DNA of 64,000 bases from Cohnella herbarum (GTDB taxonomy: Bacteria > Bacillota > Bacilli > Paenibacillales > Paenibacillaceae), in assembly GCF_012849095.1 (NCBI RefSeq), contig NZ_CP051680.1, positions 186,001 to 250,000 on the forward strand, written 5' to 3'. The notes below the pieces were generated by a model that was given only the letters and a program-made list of their open reading frames with translations, made no database searches and was not told the origin of the DNA. Shown here piece after piece: positions 45,051-55,045 of the stretch. The first letter of the stretch is position 1; each line of letters begins with the position of its first letter. Both the position numbers and the translations under genes were made by a program.

Positions 45051-47087
45051 ATGACCTATCCGACCGACCCGGTCTCGCTGCCAACGGACTGGCGAACTTA
45101 TATTGAAGCGATCGAGTGCGATGCGCTTGACGGCGTGCGGCCGCAAACGGAAATCGCCAGCATTAAGGGCGGCTGGGCGCGCGTCACGGTTCGCTTCGAG
45201 CTGCCGGCCGACACGCGGCAGGACGATTGGCAGCTGCGCATCATTCCGGCATTCGCGCCGACGTTCCACTGGGCGCCGCACTTAAGTCCGACGGAAGAGC
45301 ACGTCATCGACCAGCACGCTTTCCGCTCGCCGGCGCTGATCGTGCACGACGGCAGCCGGATGCTGACGATCGTCCCCGATCCCGACACACTGTGCGCCAT
45401 GCATGCGCGGGGCATTGCCGGGGACGGTCCGACATCTCCCCGCTGGTATATGGATTTGGACGCGGCGGCGAACATGCTGGCGCTCGGGATGAGCGTGACC
45501 GAGGTGAAGGAACATGTGCTGTACGTCCGCCGACCAGGCGCGGAATACGCGTCCGGCGAGGTGCGGATCGCTTTTTACGTCATGATGACAGAAGGGGCTG
45601 AAGCGATCGCCAACCCGTGGCGCTACGCGCTGTCGTTCCTATGGATGGGATGGGGCAGCCGCCTGTTCGCGGCGGGGCAGCCGATGTCCGGATCGCTGGA
45701 CGGCTACGTCGGGCACACTTACAACTGGGCGTTCAACAGCTGGGGGGACGCCGTCTGGCAGCAATTCGAGCTGGATGGCCGCGAGGTCGGCGCTCCGGTG
45801 TTCATCGTCAACGTAACGCAAAGCCCGAACTATCCGGGGCGCGTGAACGAGCGTGAATTCCGTTCCATATGGAACCAGGCGTGGTTCAGCTCCCTACGCT
45901 CCGCGCAAGGCTTGTACCGCTATGGGCGGCGTACGGGCAACGAAGACTACATGCGCCGCGCGCTGATGGCGAAGGAGTTGGCGCTGTCAGCGCCGCAGCG
46001 GAACGGCTTTTTCCCGAGTGTCATAGCCACGCGCATGGAGACGGTGACGATAGACGGGAAGGAGTACAACCGCTCTCTCGGGTGGGAGACAAAGTACTGG
46101 GGCAATTCCAACCGCAACCCGTTCACGTTCAACGTGCAGGAGGCGCCGTTTCATCTGCTCGACATGAGCTGGACCGCGTGGCTGATGCTCGTCTGGCATG
46201 AAGAGCTGGAGCCGGATGCCAGGCTGGTTGAGTACGCCCGTACGTACGCCGACGCGCTCATCGGGAAGCAGGATGCGCGCGGGTTTTTCCCCGGCTGGCT
46301 GAACAAGGAGACTCTTGAACCGTGCGGCGTGCTCGACGATTCGCCGGAGACGTCGATGTCGGTCACGTTCCTGCTCAAGCTGCATGAGCTGACGGGAGAC
46401 GGCCGTTACCGGGACAGCGCGCTTCGCGCGATGGAGGCGGTCGCGTCCTCTATCGTGGCCGAAGGGCGCTGGGAGGACTTCGAGACGTACTATTCCTGCT
46501 CCTGGTACGGACACGATACGCTGCTTGGACGGCGGGCCGAGCGCAACGGCATGTACAAGCAATGCAACTTCTCGATGTACTGGACCGCGGAGGCGCTACT
46601 GGCTTGCTACCGGGCGACGGAGGACGAGGCGCATCTGAGACTCGGGCGCCGCGTGCTCGACGAGCTTCTCATGACGCAGGCGTCCTGGCAGCCGCCCTAC
46701 ATCCATGTGCCGGCGCTAGGCGGCTTCGGCGTCATGAACGTCGACGGCGAGTGGAACGATGCGCGCCAGAGCCTGTTCGCCGAGCTGATTATCCGCTACG
46801 GGCAGACGCTGGGGGAACGGGAGTACGTCGAACGCGGCCTGGCGGCTATGTATGCGTCGTTCGCGCTGATGTACTGCCCGGACAATCCGGAGGTGAAGGT
46901 GCGTTGGGAAAAATCGTGGCCGTTTTTTGGTGAGGCGGATTACGGCTTCATGATGGAGAACTATGGCCACGGTGGACGTACGAGCGCCGATGACGACTAT
47001 ATGGGCGAGTTCACTATATTCGATTGGGGCAACGGGGCGGCGGCCGAGAGCTACTTGCGGATGAAGGATCGGGGGTTGGTCGACTGA
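45051..47087 (+). CDS. Probable cytoplasmic six-hairpin glycosidase-like protein
   Basis: About 678 residues; TGGAGG lies 11 bases before ATG 45051. No signal peptide, so it should act on the imported sugar. The first 200 residues look like a beta-sandwich. From about 210 the sequence is a series of paired helices with aromatic-rich loops (WNQAWFSSLRSAQGLYRYGR, YWTAEALLACYRATEDEAHL, ELIIRYGQTLGEREYVERGL), the pattern of an (alpha/alpha)6 barrel. Candidate catalytic acids lie in VLDDSPETSMS and in HGGRTSADDDYMGEFTIFDWG. No numbered glycosidase family is recognised. Its place after the permeases supports a role in oligosaccharide breakdown. Confidence 0.65.
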   Translation: MTYPTDPVSLPTDWRTYIEAIECDALDGVRPQTEIASIKGGWARVTVRFELPADTRQDDWQLRIIPAFAPTFHWAPHLSPTEEHVIDQHAFRSPALIVHDGSRMLTIVPDPDTLCAMHARGIAGDGPTSPRWYMDLDAAANMLALGMSVTEVKEHVLYVRRPGAEYASGEVRIAFYVMMTEGAEAIANPWRYALSFLWMGWGSRLFAAGQPMSGSLDGYVGHTYNWAFNSWGDAVWQQFELDGREVGAPVFIVNVTQSPNYPGRVNEREFRSIWNQAWFSSLRSAQGLYRYGRRTGNEDYMRRALMAKELALSAPQRNGFFPSVIATRMETVTIDGKEYNRSLGWETKYWGNSNRNPFTFNVQEAPFHLLDMSWTAWLMLVWHEELEPDARLVEYARTYADALIGKQDARGFFPGWLNKETLEPCGVLDDSPETSMSVTFLLKLHELTGDGRYRDSALRAMEAVASSIVAEGRWEDFETYYSCSWYGHDTLLGRRAERNGMYKQCNFSMYWTAEALLACYRATEDEAHLRLGRRVLDELLMTQASWQPPYIHVPALGGFGVMNVDGEWNDARQSLFAELIIRYGQTLGEREYVERGLAAMYASFALMYCPDNPEVKVRWEKSWPFFGEADYGFMMENYGHGGRTSADDDYMGEFTIFDWGNGAAAESYLRMKDRGLVD

Positions 47088-47144
47088 CGGGTTTTGGGCA
47101 GACGAGCGAGCGGGTATAGCCTGACTGGCCCCCGGGGTCAAGGA

Positions 47145-47399
47145 AGGTAAGACGACAAGTTTGCAAGGCTGCAACGTCGACACATGCACCATCTGCAGCC
47201 CCATCTCCAACCACAAATAAGTCCGCTCATTCAGCTCTGCCAAATATTCGACGACGTGATCCGCAAGAGTCGGGCCGAATCGCGATCGACAACACGACCT
47301 CGTTACTCCTTCCACGTCGCCAGCGAGGTGTACGTGTTCGTGTACGCCTGGAAGTAGCCGATGTACCGGGCGTCCAACCCCTTTAAGGTGCTGGCGGTC
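47145..47399 (-). pseudogene. Remnant of a TIGR01212/YtqA-type radical SAM protein
   Basis: Two pieces in different minus-strand frames read in family order: KGLDARYIGYFQAYTNTYTS (about 47380-47303, then a stop) and ADHVVEYLAELNERTYLWLE followed by MGLQMVHVSTL (about 47270-47150). Both match conserved stretches of the YtqA/TIGR01212 radical SAM family, in which the middle segment between them and the iron-sulfur cysteine part are missing here. The gene is heavily decayed. Confidence 0.65.
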
Positions 47400-47567
47400 G
47401 CGCACCTCTTCGAATCGCGTGATCAGATCGTGCCGGCAGCTGATCGCGAAATCCCAGGATCCCGGCTCGCTGCAATACGTACATCCTCGACGCCCAACGC
47501 CCGATCAACTGGCAACCGTATTTGTTCGTCGAAGCCGAGCCGCTACCCTTTCGAGGGGGCGGCTTTT

Positions 47568-48760
47568 GTGCGCTTGGCAGCGCAACGACTAAGGAGTGGA
47601 AGTCTCGAGCACACCGCGAGGTGGCGGAAGTGCATAGCTGACAGGCAGTGCGTAGTCCAAGAGGATGTGTGCGGAGGGCTTGAAGGCAAACCCCGGAACA
47701 GATGGCAAAACCACATTGGCTGGCGAGATCGGATAACCCTACAAAAGAAGGGGACGTCCAATACCACTGTTGATCTCGTAAGTTAGAAGGACTGGATTCG
47801 GGTGAAAGTCGTTGACGTGACCCAAGGAGATCTTATCGTCCCCGCATGTGCGGTAAGCCGCGTACAAGGCCGTGATGGCTAAGGAGCGGTTATGGGTGGT
47901 GAGAAGTCAGACGTAGGGATAGTGCGTACGTGGCAGCACGTTCATCAGGTGGGTTAAAGTCCCGCTGAGCACCGGACTAGGGTGCTCATATCCAAACTTG
48001 GGAGTAACGTCTCAGGGGCTGGCAAAATTTTTTTGTCGGAGGGCAGGGCGTCTACCGTGAGGCAGAGTCTGAAGGGTATGAGGAGAAGTACCAGGCCGTA
48101 GTGAAACGGGGCTACCCGAACTCGCGAACCGGTCGGCCAAAGATGGGGTAAGGTCGAGTCTGCACTATGGAGACGAAGGCGTTCTAGTCCACCTATCGCA
48201 CCAAGGTGTGTGTGGGCGGCATGGTACGGAAGATGACGATGTGACCCACGGAGATCTCGTCGTGTCTGAAACAAATGCACTTGCAGGACGAGTGGTTAAA
48301 CAAAGTCGAAGTGGTCGCGCCGTGCCTGCCACTTCAAAAGAACGCACGGCAGTTTCAGTAATGGATGCTATAAGGAAACCCCGAAATGCATACCAGACGC
48401 ACGGCGAGAAGTCGGAGAGCTGCGTAATACTTTGAAACTGACGAACAACAGAAACGTCTGGATCAGCTACCCAGGTGTGGCTGGCTTCTGCTCACTCAAA
48501 AGGTGAAACAGAAGGGGAAGGCAGCTCGCTTTATGGAGACTGGAAACTAACATGAGTTTCGAGAGTAGGCGGCAAGGGACGGAACATTCCCTTTGTGAAA
48601 GACCCACAACTTGCAGGCGGAGGATACGAAACACATGAAAGCAGAAGGCACAGAACGGAAAGTTCATTCATTAATCGATAAGGTGTATCACAGGACCAAC
48701 TTGGAAATGGCATGGGAATCTGTGAGGACAAACGGCGGTAGCGGAGGAATTGATAAAGTG
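47568..48760 (+). mobile_element. Group II intron, 5' part (ribozyme domains I-IV)
   Basis: It starts with GTGCGC, fitting the GUGYG 5' splice consensus, directly after a terminator-like hairpin and TTTT (47540-47567). About 1.07 kb of structured non-coding sequence leads to the start of an intron-encoded reverse transcriptase. It is cut at about 48760 by an IS1182-type element. A piece of the 3' end is at 49817-49870. Confidence 0.7.
48635..48760 (+). pseudogene. ltrA: Group II intron reverse transcriptase/maturase, N-terminal fragment
   Basis: ATG 48635 follows GGCGGAGG. The 42 codons read MKAEGTERKVHSLIDKVYHR then TNLEMAWESVRTNGGSGGID, the typical beginning of LtrA-type proteins. The frame then runs into insertion sequence DNA; the polymerase and maturase domains (about 400 residues) are gone. 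Inactive. Confidence 0.85.
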
Positions 48761-49728
48761 ACTTTATTAAATCCGCTAGCTACTTTGTTTTGCTTACCCT
48801 GCTGCGGCTTTATTAAGAGTTCGGTGCTTTTGTCGACAACATCGATGATTTCTAAATAGTTATAATATCCTGTATCGGCCAGAATTGTGATTTTTTGATC
48901 ACGGAAAACTTGCTTTGTCTTCTTTGCCATATTGGACAGTTGCCCTTGATCATTGACATCATTGACCGTATCGCAGTCCACGATTAATTTATACTTGCTA
49001 TCCACTGCCGTTTGAACATTGAAGCAAACTTCATGCTTCCCGTTGTTTTTCATTGATTTGGCATCCTGATCGGTAACGCAGAGCTGGTTTTCACCCGTTT
49101 CCTTGAGTTCTTGTTTCATTACTTGCAGCTCATGCATTCTCTTTTGATAAACCTCTAACTTTTCAATGATTTCCTGCTTTTTGAGACGATTGTCCTCCAT
49201 TAAAAAGTCGCGCAAATAGGCATCGATGTGCTCTAGCTTCTTACTGATAATGTTGTCATTAAAATGCTTCTTTTTAGAGCAGTTCGCCTTTAACTTTGTG
49301 CCATCAATCGCGACAAGCTGACCATCGATTAAACCGAAACCTTTTAACATTAGGGTGAATTCTTTAAACAGTTTTTTTATGGCAGTTTGGTTGCTTTTCA
49401 TGAAAGCAGATAAAGTGACGTGGTCCGGCTGGAGCTTACCGATTAGCCACATTAGTTCAATATTTCTTTTCGTCTCGGTTTCCATCTTTCGAGAGAATCG
49501 GATGCCGTTCATATAACAGTAAAGATAGAGCTTGAGAAGTTCTTGCCGGCGATAGGGTTTTTGCCCTGCTTTTGAACCCGAGTACACCTGAAACCCCAAT
49601 TCTTCTAGGGACAAGCTATCTACGTAAGCATCGATAACTCGAACAGGATTTTCTTCTTCTACAAAATCGCCCAATGTATATGGCAGTAAATAAATTTGAT
49701 CTCTATCTTCACCTTCAATAAAAGGCAT
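48757..49728 (-). pseudogene. IS1182-family transposase, truncated at its C-terminus
   Basis: It begins MPFIEGEDRDQIYLLPYTLG with a good context at 49728 and keeps NPVRVIDAYVDSL, GQKPYRRQELLKLYLYCYMN, the first catalytic Asp in LVAIDGTKLKANCSKKKHF and ADTGYYNYLEI. After about residue 322 the frame runs into antisense of the intron reverse transcriptase and stops at 48688. The last 150 or more residues, including the final catalytic Glu region, are missing. Confidence 0.85.
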
Positions 49729-49816
49729 ATGCGCTCATCTCCTTAGATACAGAAATTCGACACGGGACAACCATTTTCATGCCAAAATCGGATATTCATT
49801 AATATTTGTTAGACAG

Positions 49817-49870
49817 TCTGACGTACGGATCTGTGAGAGGCCCATGCAATTGCGCATGGGCCTACTCGAT
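49817..49870 (+). mobile_element. Group II intron 3' end (part of domain V and domain VI)
   Basis: CTGACGTACGGATC resembles the 3' strand of domain V. It is followed by GTGAGAGG and a 9-bp hairpin (GGCCCATGC/GCATGGGCC) with the closing CTACTCGAT that ends many bacterial group II introns. It lies on the far side of the IS from the 5' part. The assignment is by resemblance. Confidence 0.5.
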
Positions 49871-49930
49871 TTGCATGTCGGGTCGCTGGCTGGGCGGAAC
49901 GGCGGGCTCGTGGCGGACAGGAATGCCTGT

Positions 49931-49963
49931 CCAAAAACACTTGGAAAGATAAGCGATGTCAAC
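49931..49963 (+). promoter_or_regulatory. Candidate operator, copy 3 (before the esterase-type giant gene)
   Basis: A 33-bp element including CCAA-N6-TTGG and then GATAAGCGATGTCAAC. It differs by one base from 55088-55120, before the second giant gene, although the surrounding DNA is otherwise different. Confidence 0.5.
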
Positions 49964-50250
49964 ATCGGATCATTGAGGTGCCGCATGCGATCGCCGACAA
50001 TGAAGATGACTTCGACACCGCGGCCGACGCAGAAGCATTTCCGAATACGGGATTGCCGACTGCGTTTATTTAATTTGTCGGCGGCTGGCGGTTGCGGAGA
50101 ATGAACGGTTGAAAAGGAGGCGGTACCCGATACGGCATGGTAGCGCATTGCGCAGCTATCCATGCGGTTTCGACCTTTGGAAGAGAAACGGCCTATAGCG
50201 AGCGCAACGCTTACGGACAATCGAATACACAATACACGCGGAGGGATACG

Positions 50251-53200
50251 ATGACGATACGAACAAGCATTAGACGCTTCATCGCGCTGTCGGCCGCCTG
50301 GCTGCTGGCGCTGACCACGGCGCTGCCGTCGGCAGTCGTGCACGCCGATCCGCCGGATACAACGGCGCCGGCGGCCATCACCGACTTGGCGGTGACGGAC
50401 GATCAGACGGACAATTCTTACTGGAAATGGTCAGTCGCCTCGCTGCGGCTGTCGTGGACGGCGCCGGGCGACGACGGCTCGACGGGGACGGCGACGTCGT
50501 ACGATATCCGGTACAGCACGGCGCCGATTACGGACGGCGCCTCGTGGAACGAAGCGACGCAGGTTGTCAGCGAGCCGAAGCCTGCGGCGGCCGGCACGTC
50601 GCAGAATATGATCGTGCGCCGGCTGAAGGCGAGCACGACCTACTATTTCGCGATGAAGACGACGGACAAATCGGGCAACGTGTCGGCCATCTCCAACGTC
50701 GGCAGCCGAGCGCTGCTAGGCGCGGACGGCTTCTCGCTCAGCGACGGGTCGGTCGGGCTCGTCTCCGGCGGGGGCACGAAGGCAAATCTGGTCGACGGCA
50801 ACACGGCGACCGCCTGGGGCGCGACGAGCTACCCGGCCGAGTTCACGTATGACTTCGGCTACGAGTGGGACGGCAGAAGGTCGATCAATAAAGTGCGCGT
50901 ATACGAATCGGCCGGCACCGGCACGCTGAAGATCTATACGGGACGGCCGGGCGGCTGGACGCTGATCGCGACCGATTCGTTCAGCGGCGCGGCGGGCCAG
51001 AAGGACATCGAGGTGAACATTCTCACGTCGAGGCTGCGGTTCGTGCTGGAGTCGCCGAGCGGCGACGCGCAGCTGTCGGAGATCGGCTTCTTCGGAAGGG
51101 GAGCGCCCCGCGACGAGACGCCGCCGTCGGCGATCGACAACCTCGCGGCGTCGGCGCTGTCGACGACGAGCGTCCAATTGACGTGGACGGCGCCGGGCAA
51201 CGACAACGACATGTTCGGATTCGCTGATGGGTACGACGTGCGCTACAGTACGTCGCCGATTACGGACGAGACGAGTTGGAATGCGGCGACGCAGGCGACG
51301 GGCGAACCGAATCCGTCGGAAGCCGGCAGCCCTGAGTCGATGACGGTGAGCGGTCTGACGGCAGGCTTGACCTATCACTTCGCGATCAAGTCGAATGACA
51401 AGCGATACGTGACGCCGAGCTCTCCCTTTTACAATACTTCACAGTTGTCCAACATCGTGTCCGTCGCGCTTGGCGGCGGCGATACGACAGCGCCCGCGGC
51501 GATTACGAGTCTGAGCGCGGGCAGCGCGACGGGGAATTCCATTACGCTGAGTTGGATCGCCCCCGGTGACGACGGTATGACGGGAACGGCGACATCGTAC
51601 GACATTCGCTATCGGACGTCGAGCTTCACGAACGCGGACTGGGCGAGCCTGCCGCAGGCGAGCGGTGTGCCCGCGCCGGCGGCAGCCGGCTCGAGCCAGA
51701 GCTTAACAGTGACGGGGCTCAGCGCCGGAACGACGTATTATTTTGCGATCAAGACGAAGGATGAGGCGTCCAACGAATCCGACCTGTCGAACGTCGTCAG
51801 CCTGTCGACGACGGCGGCACCGGACACGACGGCGCCGGCAGCGATTACGAGCCTGAGCGCGGGCAGCGCGACGGCGAATTCCATTAAGCTGAGTTGGATC
51901 GCCCCCGGTGACGACGGTATGACGGGAACGGCGACATCGTACGACATTCGCTATCGGACGTCGAGCTTCACGAACGCGGACTGGGCGAGCCTGCCGCAGG
52001 CGAGCGGTGTGCCCGCGCCGGCGGCAGCCGGCTCGAGCCAGAGCTTAACAGTGACGGGGCTCAGCGCCGGAACGACGTATTATTTTGCGATCAAGACGAA
52101 GGATGAGGCGTCCAACGAATCCGACCTGTCGAACGTCGTCAGCCTGTCGACGACGGCGGCACCGGACACGACGGCGCCGGCAGCGATTACGAGCCTGAGC
52201 GCGGGCAGCGCGACGGCGAATTCCATTAAGCTGAGTTGGATCGCTCCCGGTGACGACGGTATGACGGGAACGGCGACATCGTACGACATTCGCTACCGAA
52301 TGTCGAGCTTCACGAACGCGGACTGGGCGAGCCTGACGCAGGCGAGCGGTGTGCCCGCGCCGGCGGCAGCCGGCTCGAGTCAGAGCTTCACGGTGACGGG
52401 GCTCAGCGCCGGTACGACTTATTATTTCGCGATCAAGACGAAGGATAAGGCGTCCAACGAATCGGGCCTGTCCAACGTCGCCAGCCTGGCGACGTCCGCA
52501 TCGACAGATACGATCAAACCGAATCCGGTCACGAACTTGAAGATCGCCTCGCAGACGGGAATGACGGTAACGCTGAACTGGACGGCGACCGGTGACGATG
52601 GCTCGACGGGAACGGCGACGAGCTATGAAGTACGATACATTAATCTTGGGGGGGTGGCACGGGATTACGGGAATAACACGTGGCAGAACGCAACCGTATT
52701 CCCGCAATCGATGACGCCCAAGGCATCGGGGCAGCCGGAATCGCTGACCGTCGCCGGGCTCCGTCCCGGACGGCTGTACAGCTTCGCCGTCGTCGCCAGG
52801 GACAAGGCAGGCAACGCCTCCAATCTGTCGACGTCGGTCGCGGCGATGACGCCTTGGGACGGCACGGGCGACAGCGCCGGGTTCATCGCCGAAATCTACG
52901 ACGACGCGGCTGCCGGCGCGGGCGAAAAATTCACGTCGCTATATGGCCGGCTCGTGTACGACGATTTCAACCTGTACCGCTGGGATGTGCTGCCGGGCAA
53001 ACCTTACTTGGCCAATAAATATGCGGCGCGCATTACCGGACAGGTCATTCCGCAATATTCGCAAACGTACACGTTCTATGTCAAAACCGGAGACAGCAAC
53101 GACCACGTGCGCTTCTGGGTAAATCGGCAGCTGTTGGTCGATACGTGGAACTCGCCGACCGTCGCGGAGCAATCAGCGACGATCGCCTTAACGGCCAATC

Positions 53201-55035
53201 AGTCGTACGAAATTCGGGTCGAATATTATTCGACGGGCGCCTGGGGGACGTTGACGGCATCGTGGTCCAGTCCCAGCCAGCCGAGAGAACGGCTACATGC
53301 GCCGAGAACGACGGCGCTCCCGGATACGATCGCGCCGACCGCCATCGCCAATGCGGCCGCGACCGCGCTGAGCGATACGTCCGTGAAGCTGACGTTCACG
53401 GCGCCGTACGATGACGACTTAACGTTGCCAGGCAAATCCGACGCGTGGGGACGAGTATCCGGATATGAAGTTCGCTACGGCAAGTCATCCATCGATTCCT
53501 CCAATTGGAGCAGCGCGTCGAAGGCGCTGATCTATGCCGTTCCCCGCGTGGAAGGTACCGGCGACGAGGTGACGGTCCGCGGATTGCGCCCGGGCACGAC
53601 CTATTATTTCGCGATCAAATCCAAGGATGAGGCGGGCAATTACAGCCCGATCTCCAATACGGCGAGCGCCGTGACGACGGGGACGTCGGACAACGTCGCG
53701 CCAGGCGCCATCACAAGCTTAAGCGCCTCCAACGCCGGATTGCGGACCGCCCAACTGAGTTGGACCGCCCAAGGCGACGACGGAGCAATAGGAACTGCAT
53801 CGTCATACGACATTCGATTCGGCACGTCGCCGATCACGGACGAGACCTCCTGGTCCGGTGCGACGCGGCTGGCTGTCCGTCCGAACCCCGTAGTGTCGGG
53901 AACGGGCCAGACCGCCACGGTCAACGGGCTCTCGCCGAATATGACGTATTACTTCGCGATTCGCTCGATCGACGATGTAGGCAACGTATCGGCGCTGTCC
54001 AACGTCCCTTCGCTGCTGACGACGGCGGCGCCTGCGGGCGGCTATGTCGTCGGCGGAGCTTCGTCGATCGACCTGCACGCGAGCTTGCCGCAGGCCGGCA
54101 CGATTTATTATGCGGTCTATAACACCTCGCAAGGATCGCCGACAGCGGCCGCGGTCAAGGCGGCGGCACTCGGTTCGACAGGCGGCGCGCTCGTCAAGAA
54201 AGGGACGATTGCCGTGACGGCCGGCAACGCCGGCACGGAGCTGCTTCGCAACGTCGCGGGTCTTGCCGATAATGCGACGTATTACGTGTACTGGGTAGGC
54301 GAGATGTCGTCGCTCGGTACCGTCTACAGCCAATCGGTAACGCTGCAGGTCCGGCATCGGGTCGTGTCCTTCACGTCGCCGCTGGCCGGCTTCGGCACCG
54401 TTCACTATTTGGCGTATCAGCCGGAAGACGCGTACCGGGGGCCGAACGGGAAGTATCCGATGCTGCTGTTCCTGCACGGCAGCGGTGAATCGGGAACAAA
54501 CATCGAGCTCGTCAAAACGCACGGACCGCCTATGCTGATCTCCCAAGGACAGGAAATGCCGTTCATCGTCATCTCGCCGCAGCTGTCGGCAGGGCAATGG
54601 TTCACGCCTGGCAACATCGACAGCTTCGTCAACGATGCGATGAGCCGGTTCCCGATCGATCCCGACCGCGTCTATGTGACCGGGCTCAGCATCGGCGGGG
54701 CGGGTACGTTCTATTACGCGCAAGAGCATCCCGAAAAAGTGGCGGCGGCCATCCCGATCGCTTCCAACCTGACGAATTTCGATGATCTTGCGCATCCGTA
54801 CTTAACGAAAGACATTCAATTCCGACTGGGATCCGTGCCGCTGTGGGGATTCGCCAACGCCGGCGAGCCGTTCGGCCGGGAGCAGACGGAAGACGTCGTT
54901 CAGAACATGGTCGCTAGTCCGGTCCCGCCGGTCGAAGCCAAAGTGAACATTTATCAGCTTAACGGTCATGGCGGTTGGACGGAGACGTACGCCGATCCGG
55001 CCATTTACGCCTGGCTGCTGCAGCATTCGAAATAG
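50251..55035 (+). CDS. Giant exported multi-FN3/PA14 protein with C-terminal esterase domain
   Basis: About 1594 residues; GGAGGG lies 6 bases before ATG 50251. Signal peptide LSAAWLLALTTALPSAVVHA. Domains in order: FN3 (about 35-150), discoidin-like sandwich (150-290), FN3 (292-410), three almost identical FN3 units (411-752), FN3 (753-870), PA14 (873-1014, with YTFYVKTGDSNDHVRFWVN), FN3 (1023-1138), FN3 (1145-1260), a spacer, then an alpha/beta-hydrolase (1368-1594). The hydrolase has MLLFLHGSGESG, the nucleophile Ser in VTGLSIGGAGT (about 1479) and a His in LNGHGGW (about 1573), like PHB-depolymerase/acetyl-xylan-esterase-type enzymes. It probably removes acyl groups from a polysaccharide outside the cell. 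No sortase signal is visible. Confidence 0.88.
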   Translation: MTIRTSIRRFIALSAAWLLALTTALPSAVVHADPPDTTAPAAITDLAVTDDQTDNSYWKWSVASLRLSWTAPGDDGSTGTATSYDIRYSTAPITDGASWNEATQVVSEPKPAAAGTSQNMIVRRLKASTTYYFAMKTTDKSGNVSAISNVGSRALLGADGFSLSDGSVGLVSGGGTKANLVDGNTATAWGATSYPAEFTYDFGYEWDGRRSINKVRVYESAGTGTLKIYTGRPGGWTLIATDSFSGAAGQKDIEVNILTSRLRFVLESPSGDAQLSEIGFFGRGAPRDETPPSAIDNLAASALSTTSVQLTWTAPGNDNDMFGFADGYDVRYSTSPITDETSWNAATQATGEPNPSEAGSPESMTVSGLTAGLTYHFAIKSNDKRYVTPSSPFYNTSQLSNIVSVALGGGDTTAPAAITSLSAGSATGNSITLSWIAPGDDGMTGTATSYDIRYRTSSFTNADWASLPQASGVPAPAAAGSSQSLTVTGLSAGTTYYFAIKTKDEASNESDLSNVVSLSTTAAPDTTAPAAITSLSAGSATANSIKLSWIAPGDDGMTGTATSYDIRYRTSSFTNADWASLPQASGVPAPAAAGSSQSLTVTGLSAGTTYYFAIKTKDEASNESDLSNVVSLSTTAAPDTTAPAAITSLSAGSATANSIKLSWIAPGDDGMTGTATSYDIRYRMSSFTNADWASLTQASGVPAPAAAGSSQSFTVTGLSAGTTYYFAIKTKDKASNESGLSNVASLATSASTDTIKPNPVTNLKIASQTGMTVTLNWTATGDDGSTGTATSYEVRYINLGGVARDYGNNTWQNATVFPQSMTPKASGQPESLTVAGLRPGRLYSFAVVARDKAGNASNLSTSVAAMTPWDGTGDSAGFIAEIYDDAAAGAGEKFTSLYGRLVYDDFNLYRWDVLPGKPYLANKYAARITGQVIPQYSQTYTFYVKTGDSNDHVRFWVNRQLLVDTWNSPTVAEQSATIALTANQSYEIRVEYYSTGAWGTLTASWSSPSQPRERLHAPRTTALPDTIAPTAIANAAATALSDTSVKLTFTAPYDDDLTLPGKSDAWGRVSGYEVRYGKSSIDSSNWSSASKALIYAVPRVEGTGDEVTVRGLRPGTTYYFAIKSKDEAGNYSPISNTASAVTTGTSDNVAPGAITSLSASNAGLRTAQLSWTAQGDDGAIGTASSYDIRFGTSPITDETSWSGATRLAVRPNPVVSGTGQTATVNGLSPNMTYYFAIRSIDDVGNVSALSNVPSLLTTAAPAGGYVVGGASSIDLHASLPQAGTIYYAVYNTSQGSPTAAAVKAAALGSTGGALVKKGTIAVTAGNAGTELLRNVAGLADNATYYVYWVGEMSSLGTVYSQSVTLQVRHRVVSFTSPLAGFGTVHYLAYQPEDAYRGPNGKYPMLLFLHGSGESGTNIELVKTHGPPMLISQGQEMPFIVISPQLSAGQWFTPGNIDSFVNDAMSRFPIDPDRVYVTGLSIGGAGTFYYAQEHPEKVAAAIPIASNLTNFDDLAHPYLTKDIQFRLGSVPLWGFANAGEPFGREQTEDVVQNMVASPVPPVEAKVNIYQLNGHGGWTETYADPAIYAWLLQHSK
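50293..51501 (+). repeat. Large direct repeat, copy 1
   Basis: 1209 bp, nearly identical (only a handful of differences seen) to 55432-56640. It covers the rest of the signal peptide, the FN3-discoidin-FN3 module and the boundary of the next domain. Identity ends abruptly at both sides. Confidence 0.93.
51481..52506 (+). repeat. Three tandem 342-bp FN3-encoding repeats
   Basis: Units of 114 codons start at 51481, 51823 and 52165. Units 1 and 2 are almost identical at DNA level; unit 3 differs by a few bases. Recent duplication within the gene. Confidence 0.93.
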
Positions 55036-55045
55036 ACGCGCGGCT

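Noticed and set aside
53803..54795. 330-codon antisense open frame in the first giant gene
   Set aside because: Arg-rich low-complexity product typical of a shadow frame; the plus strand holds FN3 and esterase domains.
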